Notes under the pieces: model-generated | Databases searched by the model: none | What the model was told of the DNA's origin: nothing | Seen by the model: only the letters and a program-made list of their open reading frames with translations | Position numbers and translations under genes: made by a program | NCBI GenBank assembly: GCA_005885015.1 | Contig: VAYG01000036.1 | Span: forward strand, 535-20,330 | DNA length: 19,796 bases | Source of the DNA: Actinomycetota bacterium | GTDB lineage: Bacteria; Actinomycetota; UBA4738 | Reading direction: 5' to 3' | In this document: positions 15,175 to 19,796 of the stretch, one piece after another | Position numbering within the stretch: the first letter of the stretch is position 1 | How the letters are laid out: each line of letters begins with the position of its first letter

Positions 15175-15917
15175 CAGGTGGCCCTCCCGCTCTCGCCGCT
15201 CGCCGGGCCGGGCCCGCTCACCCGGCCGTCCTCCCGAAACGCGTACCCGACACCGTGGACCGTTCGGATGTAGCGCGGCTCCCCAGCCTCGTCGCCCAGC
15301 TTCCGGCGGATGCGGGCCACGTGGGAGTCCACGACCCTGCCGCCGGCATAGTCGCGATATCCCCACACCCGGTCCATGAGCTGGTCGCGGCTGAAGACCA
15401 CGCCGGGACTCCGGGCCAGGGTGAACAGGATCTCGAACTCCAGGGGGGTCAGGCCGACCTCCTCCTGACCCCTGGCCACTCGCCGGCGAGCGGGGTCGAC
15501 GGTGAGATCGAACCGGATCACCTGCTCGCTCGACCCCGAGTGACGCATCCGTTCCATCCGCCTGAGGATGGCCTTCACCCGGGCGGTGAGCTCTCGCAGG
15601 CTGAACGGCTTCGTCAGGTAGTCGTCGGCCCCGATGGCGAAGCCCGCCACCTTGTCGGTCTCCTCGGTGCGGGCGGTGAGCATGAGGACGGGGACCCAGT
15701 CCGTCTTCTGGATCTCCCGGCAGACCTCGAGCCCGTCCATCCCCGGCAGCATGAGGTCGAGGACGACCAGGTCCGGCCGGTCCTCGTCCGCGGCCCGAAG
15801 GGCCTGTGGCCCGTCATGGACCACCCGAACCCGGAAGCCCTCGCTCACCAGGCGGGCCCGGACGGCCTCGGCGATGGCTTCTTCGTCTTCGACCACGAGG
15901 ATGCTCTTGCCGGTCAT
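15174..15917 (-). CDS. OmpR/PhoB family response regulator
   Basis: The 247-residue regulator has a receiver domain (about 5-118) with acidic pocket Glu10/Asp11, phospho-acceptor Asp54 in VVLDLMLPGMDG, Thr81 and Lys103 (YLTKPF). A winged-helix DNA-binding domain follows (about 135-232; VGLTPLEFEILFTL, then VDSHVARIRRKLG and RYIRTVHGVGYAF). A short Gly/Pro/Ser tail ends the protein. The ATG at 15917 is the start of the conserved receiver; a longer reading upstream runs against the strand's structure and is not needed. It is co-translated with the kinase. A 20-bp perfect inverted repeat lies just upstream and may be a regulatory site. Confidence 0.96.
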   Translation of the reverse strand: MTGKSILVVEDEEAIAEAVRARLVSEGFRVRVVHDGPQALRAADEDRPDLVVLDLMLPGMDGLEVCREIQKTDWVPVLMLTARTEETDKVAGFAIGADDYLTKPFSLRELTARVKAILRRMERMRHSGSSEQVIRFDLTVDPARRRVARGQEEVGLTPLEFEILFTLARSPGVVFSRDQLMDRVWGYRDYAGGRVVDSHVARIRRKLGDEAGEPRYIRTVHGVGYAFREDGRVSGPGPASGESGRAT

Positions 15918-15934
15918 GGCATCACTGGCGGCCG

Positions 15935-15954
15935 GGCGTCCGGTGCCGGACGCC
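15935..15954. promoter_or_regulatory. Perfect inverted repeat upstream of the response regulator
   Basis: GGCGTCCGG and CCGGACGCC arms (9 bp each) are separated by 2 nt. The element ends 18 nt before the regulator ATG. It could be an operator for autoregulation or a hairpin near the ribosome binding site. A TACGAT (15983-15988, minus strand) could be a -10 box upstream of it, but its -35 is poor. Confidence 0.4.
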
Positions 15955-16069
15955 GGGGATCGGCCTGCTGTCATTGTGCCCAATCGTAGACCGAGCATCT
16001 TGAGGCCCGACGGGGGGGGTGTGGAGAAGGTATGGCGAGGCACCGGTCGAACGGAGGGCCTGCTCGGGG

Positions 16070-17200
16070 TCAGCGGAACGGACTTGGCAGCGGCTTGACG
16101 ATGTCCAGGTAGGAGACCATCAGGGCGTACACGATGATGAACCCGGCCACCACCGTGGTCAGGGGGATGAGCTTTCGCGGGTCGGGGCGGTGCCGCCGGA
16201 CCTTCTCGTAGGCCAGGACGGCCAGATGCCCGCCGTCGAGCGGCGGCAGGGGGACCAGGTTCAGGATCCCCACGAAGATGTTGAACACCACGAGCAGGCC
16301 GATGAGGAAGTCCCACGCTCCGGCCTTCACCGCCTCCCCGGCCAGCTGGGTGGCACCGATGATGCTCGTGGGGTCGTTCACCCGGCGTTCCGTCGACCCT
16401 ACGAGCAGCTGGCCCATGCGCTTCAGCGCGCCGGGGCCGAACACGTCCCCGAGGTGCGACACCACGGCGGTCGCCGTGTCGGCGGTCTCCACCCCGGCCC
16501 GGCCCACCGCGGTGAGGGGGCTCAACCGTTCCCTTCCCTCTCCGAGGGTGACGCCCAACCGTCCGACCGGTTCCTTCTCCCCGGGCACCTTCGACAGCAC
16601 TGGCGTGGCGGTCAGCGTGAGCTCGCGTCCGGCGCGGACGACGGTGATCCGGATTGGCCGCCCCACGTGCGAGCGCGTGTAGGCGATGAACCGATCGGTG
16701 GAACCCACCGGCGTGCCGTCCAGGGCGACGATCCGGTCGCCCGCGGCGAACCCGGCCTCGGCCGCCGGCGAGGGCCGCCCGTTCAACGTGGCCTCGACCC
16801 CTTCGATCACCGGCCGCCTGCCGCTCGGGGCGCCGATCGCGGCGTGGAACGCCGCCAGGATCAACAGGGCCATGACGAAGTGCGTGACCGGCCCGGCGGC
16901 GATGACCGTGGCCCGCTGCCATGCGGGCTTGGCCCCGAAGGTCCGGGGGAGCTCCTCGGGGGTGGGCTCCTGGAAGGGGTTCATGCCGGCGATCCGGACG
17001 TAGCCGCCGAAGGGCAGCGCCTTGACCCCGTACTCGGTCTCTCCTCGTCGCACCGACCACAGTCGCGGACCGAACCCGACGAAGAACTCCTCCACCTTGA
17101 TGCCGAAGGCCTTGGCGAATGCGAAGTGACCTGACTCGTGCACCAGGACGACGACGAGGATGGCCACCACGAACAGGACGACGCCGACCCACTGCGACAT
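16070..17200 (-). CDS. rseP: Site-2 intramembrane zinc metalloprotease RseP/Rip1-like
   Basis: The 376-residue M50B protease cuts membrane-bound anti-sigma factors and related proteins within the membrane. The first membrane segment carries the zinc motif HESGH (21-25). GFGPRLWSVRRGETEYGVKALPFGGYVRIAGM follows. A single PDZ domain (about 130-205) includes GFAAGDRIVALDGTPV. The third zinc ligand is Asp322 in NLVPLPPLDGGH, followed by a C-terminal membrane segment. The conserved AGPxxN motif reads AGPVTH here, with His in place of the usual Asn. It sits between dxr and the two-component genes, as rip1 follows dxr in Mycobacterium. The ATG at 17200 lies 65 nt beyond the dxr stop, without a clear ribosome binding site. 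Confidence 0.96.
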   Translation of the reverse strand: MSQWVGVVLFVVAILVVVLVHESGHFAFAKAFGIKVEEFFVGFGPRLWSVRRGETEYGVKALPFGGYVRIAGMNPFQEPTPEELPRTFGAKPAWQRATVIAAGPVTHFVMALLILAAFHAAIGAPSGRRPVIEGVEATLNGRPSPAAEAGFAAGDRIVALDGTPVGSTDRFIAYTRSHVGRPIRITVVRAGRELTLTATPVLSKVPGEKEPVGRLGVTLGEGRERLSPLTAVGRAGVETADTATAVVSHLGDVFGPGALKRMGQLLVGSTERRVNDPTSIIGATQLAGEAVKAGAWDFLIGLLVVFNIFVGILNLVPLPPLDGGHLAVLAYEKVRRHRPDPRKLIPLTTVVAGFIIVYALMVSYLDIVKPLPSPFR

Positions 17201-17265
17201 TCAGTCGATCACCGGCCGGCGAACGACCGAGCGTGCCCCGTGAACGGATGGAGCGGGTGCACCGA

Positions 17266-18423
17266 CTACAGGGACTCGATGATCTCGGCAGCCCGGGTCC
17301 GGGCCCACCGGTCGGCCCGTGCGAGCGTCACCTCCGAGACCACGGCGGCCGGGATGTGCTCGTCCAACACGGCCGCGACCACTTCCGGGATCTGCACGAG
17401 GCGGATCTTTCCGCGGAGGAAAGCCATCACGGCCACCTCGTTGGACGCGTTCAGCGAGGCGGGATAGGTCCCGCCGAGGCGGCCGGCCCGATAGGCCAGG
17501 TCCACGGCCGGGAACGCCTCCCGGTCGAGCGCCTCGAACGAGAGGCGGCCCAGGGCGGCGAGGTCGAGCCCGCGGATGCCGGCCCACAGCCGATCGGGGA
17601 ACCCCAGGGCCAGCTGGATGGGAAGGCGCATGTCCGCCGCCGCCATCTGGGCGATCATGCTTCCATCCGCGAACTCGGCGACGCCGTGGATCAGGGACTC
17701 CGGGTGGACCACCACGTCGATCTTGTTGTAGTCGAGCCCGAACAGGTAATGGGCCTCGATCACCTCGAGCCCTTTGTTCATCAGGGTGGCCGAGTCGATG
17801 GTGATCTTCGGTCCCATGTTCCACGTGGGATGGGCCAGGGCCTCTTTCACCGACGCGCGGGACAGCTCTCCCCTCGTCCATCCGCGGAACGGGCCGCCCG
17901 ACGCCGTGATGATGACCCGGCGGAGGTCGTCCCGGCGCTCGCCCCGGAGGCACTGGGCCAGGGCCGAGTGTTCCGAGTCCACCGGCACCAGTCGATCGGG
18001 CTCCCCCTTGACCAGGTCGAGGATGAGCTCGCCGCCCACGACCAGCGACTCCTTGTTCGCCAGGGCCAGCATCTTTCCCGATTGCAGCGTGGCGAGAGAG
18101 GGCGAGAGCCCGACCGCGCCGACCATGGCGTTCAGCACCATGTCGGCCTCCGACTCCCGGGCCAGCGTCTCCATGGCCTCGGGGCCGGACAGGATGTCGA
18201 CCTCTCGAAGCGAGCCGAGCTTGTCCTTCAGCTCGACCGCGGCGTCCTCGTCGGCGATGGCCACCAGGGGCGGCATGAATTCGCGGACCTGCCCCACCAG
18301 CAGCTCATGGCTGCTCCCGGCCCCCAAACCGACAACCCGGAACCGCTCGGGGTTGTGCCGGACCACGTCCAGGGCCTGGGTGCCGATCGAGCCGGTCGAA
18401 CCAAGGATTGCAAGCGACCGCAT
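17266..18423 (-). CDS. dxr: 1-deoxy-D-xylulose 5-phosphate reductoisomerase
   Basis: Dxr converts DXP to MEP with NADPH, the first committed step of the MEP pathway. The 385-residue protein has the NADPH-binding loop GSTGSIG (8-14) and LANKESLVVGG (121-131). The metal and substrate residues Asp149 and Glu151 are in VDSEHSA, and Glu220 is in TLMNKGLEVIEA. ASGGPFRGW forms part of the active-site loop. The C-terminal helical domain (PASLNASNEVAVMAFL) is intact. The ATG at 18423 lies 46 nt after the cdsA stop. It belongs to the same strand series as rseP and, further downstream, ispG. Confidence 0.98.
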   Translation of the reverse strand: MRSLAILGSTGSIGTQALDVVRHNPERFRVVGLGAGSSHELLVGQVREFMPPLVAIADEDAAVELKDKLGSLREVDILSGPEAMETLARESEADMVLNAMVGAVGLSPSLATLQSGKMLALANKESLVVGGELILDLVKGEPDRLVPVDSEHSALAQCLRGERRDDLRRVIITASGGPFRGWTRGELSRASVKEALAHPTWNMGPKITIDSATLMNKGLEVIEAHYLFGLDYNKIDVVVHPESLIHGVAEFADGSMIAQMAAADMRLPIQLALGFPDRLWAGIRGLDLAALGRLSFEALDREAFPAVDLAYRAGRLGGTYPASLNASNEVAVMAFLRGKIRLVQIPEVVAAVLDEHIPAAVVSEVTLARADRWARTRAAEIIESL

Positions 18424-18469
18424 GTCTCTAGAGGTTACCCTGCCCTGTCACCTTTCGGCTGCAACCCCG

Positions 18470-19796
18470 CTAGAAGATCAGCCGAAGGTAGTAGAAAGCC
18501 GCCGGGGCCACCAGAAGGACGGAATCGATGCGATCCAGGATCCCGCCGTGGCCGGGGAGGATCGAGCCCATGTCCTTCACCCCGAGGTCGCGCTTGATCA
18601 GGGACTCGACGAGGTCGCCGAGCGGCGCGAATACGATGATGACGACGGCCAGGCCGATGGCCCGGACGACGGTGAGGTAGTCGACGGCCGACGGGATCAG
18701 GGCGACCGACAAGGCAAGCGTGACCGCCGTCGCCCCGAGCAGGCCCTCCCATGACTTGCGCGGGCTGATGGTCGGAGCGAGCGCGCGGCTCCCCCAGAAC
18801 GAACCGAAGAAGTACGCGGCGATGTCGTAGACGAAGGCCAGCGCGATCACCGTGACCATCAAGGCGCGGCCGGAATTCTTCTGCGACAACAGCAGCAGCA
18901 CGTATCCCGCGAGGAAGGGCACGTAGAGCACGCCGAGCATGGTGGCGCCCACGTTGCGGATCAGGTTCTCCCGGGCCTTCAGCGGAGCGGCCATGTACCA
19001 CAGGAAGGAGAGGAACAACCCGAGGACCAGGAAGAACGTCATGGTCGCCTCGCCCTTGAGGTAGGCCGCGGCCATGACCAGCGCGCCCACGGCAAGACCG
19101 AGCGCCGTCGCCGGCTGGTGGCCTCGGCGATGCATGGTCCCGTACAGCTCCATCTGCCCGATCACGACCACCCCGGTGGCCACGATGGCGAACAACCACT
19201 TGGCGATGAGCAACGAGATCAGGCCGATGGCAGCGAGCCCGGCCGCGGTCATCACCGCCGCGGTCATGTCGCGGGCCTGGCCGGGGCCTGGCGGGATGGT
19301 CGGCTCGGCCATCACCGGGCGGGAGGTGGGCTCCTCCCACGTGGGGCCGGTGAGGGACTCGGCCGCCCCCACCCGGACGGTGCGGGGACCGCCGCCCTCC
19401 TCCAGGTCGGCCAGAAGCTGTTTCTCGACCTCGGCCGGCTCCATCGGGCCCTGCGCCGGCTCGGCGTATTCGGTCGGCTCGCCCGGCTCGGCCTGCTGGC
19501 CCGGGCGGGCGCCCTCCGGGGCCCTGGCTCCCTCCGGCCCCCGGAACTCTTCGGCCAGCTGGTCGGCGGCGGCTTCCACCTCGGCCATCGTCGGCTCCCC
19601 CGCGGCGGTCTCTTCGGTGGCGGACTCTTCCGCGCCCTCCTCCGCTCCCCTCCCCCATGCCGCACGGGCGTCCTCGCCGGTCGGTGCCCCCGCCCCGGCT
19701 TCCACGTCATGCCCCGTCGGGCCGGGGAGATCCCGGTACTCGGGTGGCGCCTTCTTCAGGTCGTCCAGGGTGAGCTCCCGGCCCGCCCCGGGTTCG
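18470..19796 (-). CDS. cdsA: Phosphatidate cytidylyltransferase CdsA, N-terminus outside window
   Basis: CdsA makes CDP-diacylglycerol, the precursor of membrane phospholipids. The C-terminal part has the signature: SPRKSWEGLLGA, then GDLVESLIKRDLGVKDMG and LPGHGGILDRIDS. About eight membrane segments precede and surround it. Before the membrane domain is a long acidic, Pro/Glu/Ala-rich cytoplasmic region of at least 150 residues. A GTG at 19705 could start a 411-residue protein, but the same frame stays open to the right edge with protein-like sequence (LTLDDLKKAPPEYRDLPG), so the true start is probably beyond the window. Such N-terminal extensions occur in actinobacterial CdsA. The stop lies 46 nt before dxr. 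Confidence 0.94.
   Translation of the reverse strand, partial: EPGAGRELTLDDLKKAPPEYRDLPGPTGHDVEAGAGAPTGEDARAAWGRGAEEGAEESATEETAAGEPTMAEVEAAADQLAEEFRGPEGARAPEGARPGQQAEPGEPTEYAEPAQGPMEPAEVEKQLLADLEEGGGPRTVRVGAAESLTGPTWEEPTSRPVMAEPTIPPGPGQARDMTAAVMTAAGLAAIGLISLLIAKWLFAIVATGVVVIGQMELYGTMHRRGHQPATALGLAVGALVMAAAYLKGEATMTFFLVLGLFLSFLWYMAAPLKARENLIRNVGATMLGVLYVPFLAGYVLLLLSQKNSGRALMVTVIALAFVYDIAAYFFGSFWGSRALAPTISPRKSWEGLLGATAVTLALSVALIPSAVDYLTVVRAIGLAVVIIVFAPLGDLVESLIKRDLGVKDMGSILPGHGGILDRIDSVLLVAPAAFYYLRLIF

Noticed and set aside
15174..17192. Single 672-codon minus-strand protein fusing an upstream region to the response regulator
   Set aside because: The upstream two-thirds is an out-of-frame reading of rseP with Arg/Gly-rich nonsense; the true regulator starts at 15917.

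Overview
The window is a GC-rich bacterial chromosome segment, almost entirely coded on the minus strand. Gene content and order point to an Actinomycetota (actinobacterial) genome, probably from an uncultivated or environmental lineage. The series cdsA-dxr-rseP-ispG-GNAT-proS-rimP-nusA-ylxR-infB-ylxP-rbfA-nrnA-truB matches the order I know from actinobacteria such as Mycobacterium. Frequent GTG/TTG starts, short overlaps between stop and start codons, and possible leaderless starts fit that group. No rRNA, tRNA, CRISPR array, IS element or phage gene is visible.

Transcription runs right to left. At the right edge, cdsA (phospholipid precursor; its N-terminus lies outside the window), dxr and rseP form the envelope/isoprenoid block. 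Next comes a tightly coupled three-gene unit: an OmpR-type response regulator, a membrane histidine kinase and a YjbQ-family protein. Then come ispG (second MEP-pathway gene), a secreted M14 zinc carboxypeptidase, a RimJ/RimL-like acetyltransferase and proS. The two-component/YjbQ unit and the carboxypeptidase are the accessory insertions in an otherwise conserved housekeeping locus.

Around 7.7-8.4 kb is a small boundary region. It holds a conserved hypothetical gene with a promoter that predicts a leaderless mRNA, a convergent frameshifted small gene for a membrane-anchored coiled coil, and a divergent promoter. That promoter is followed by a terminator-like hairpin with a T-run just before rimP. 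From there the translation/transcription operon rimP-nusA-ylxR-infB-ylxP-rbfA-nrnA-truB runs to 1157, mostly with overlapping or closely spaced genes. It couples ribosome maturation (RimP, RbfA, TruB), transcription elongation (NusA), initiation (IF-2) and nanoRNA turnover (NrnA).

After truB there is about 450 bp without a convincing gene, apart from a candidate promoter. At the left edge is the 5' part of a secreted Vgb-like beta-propeller gene built from exact-period 126-bp tandem repeats; it runs off the window.

Two reading frames are broken: infB (about 43 nt of conserved domain-IV sequence missing, with a frameshift) and the small coiled-coil gene (a 1-nt shift). Because infB is normally essential, sequence or assembly error is a serious explanation for at least that one. 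I found no convincing wholly new system. The best leads are the hairpin in the rimP leader, the two-component/YjbQ unit inside the MEP locus, and the paired small genes at 7.85-8.37 kb.
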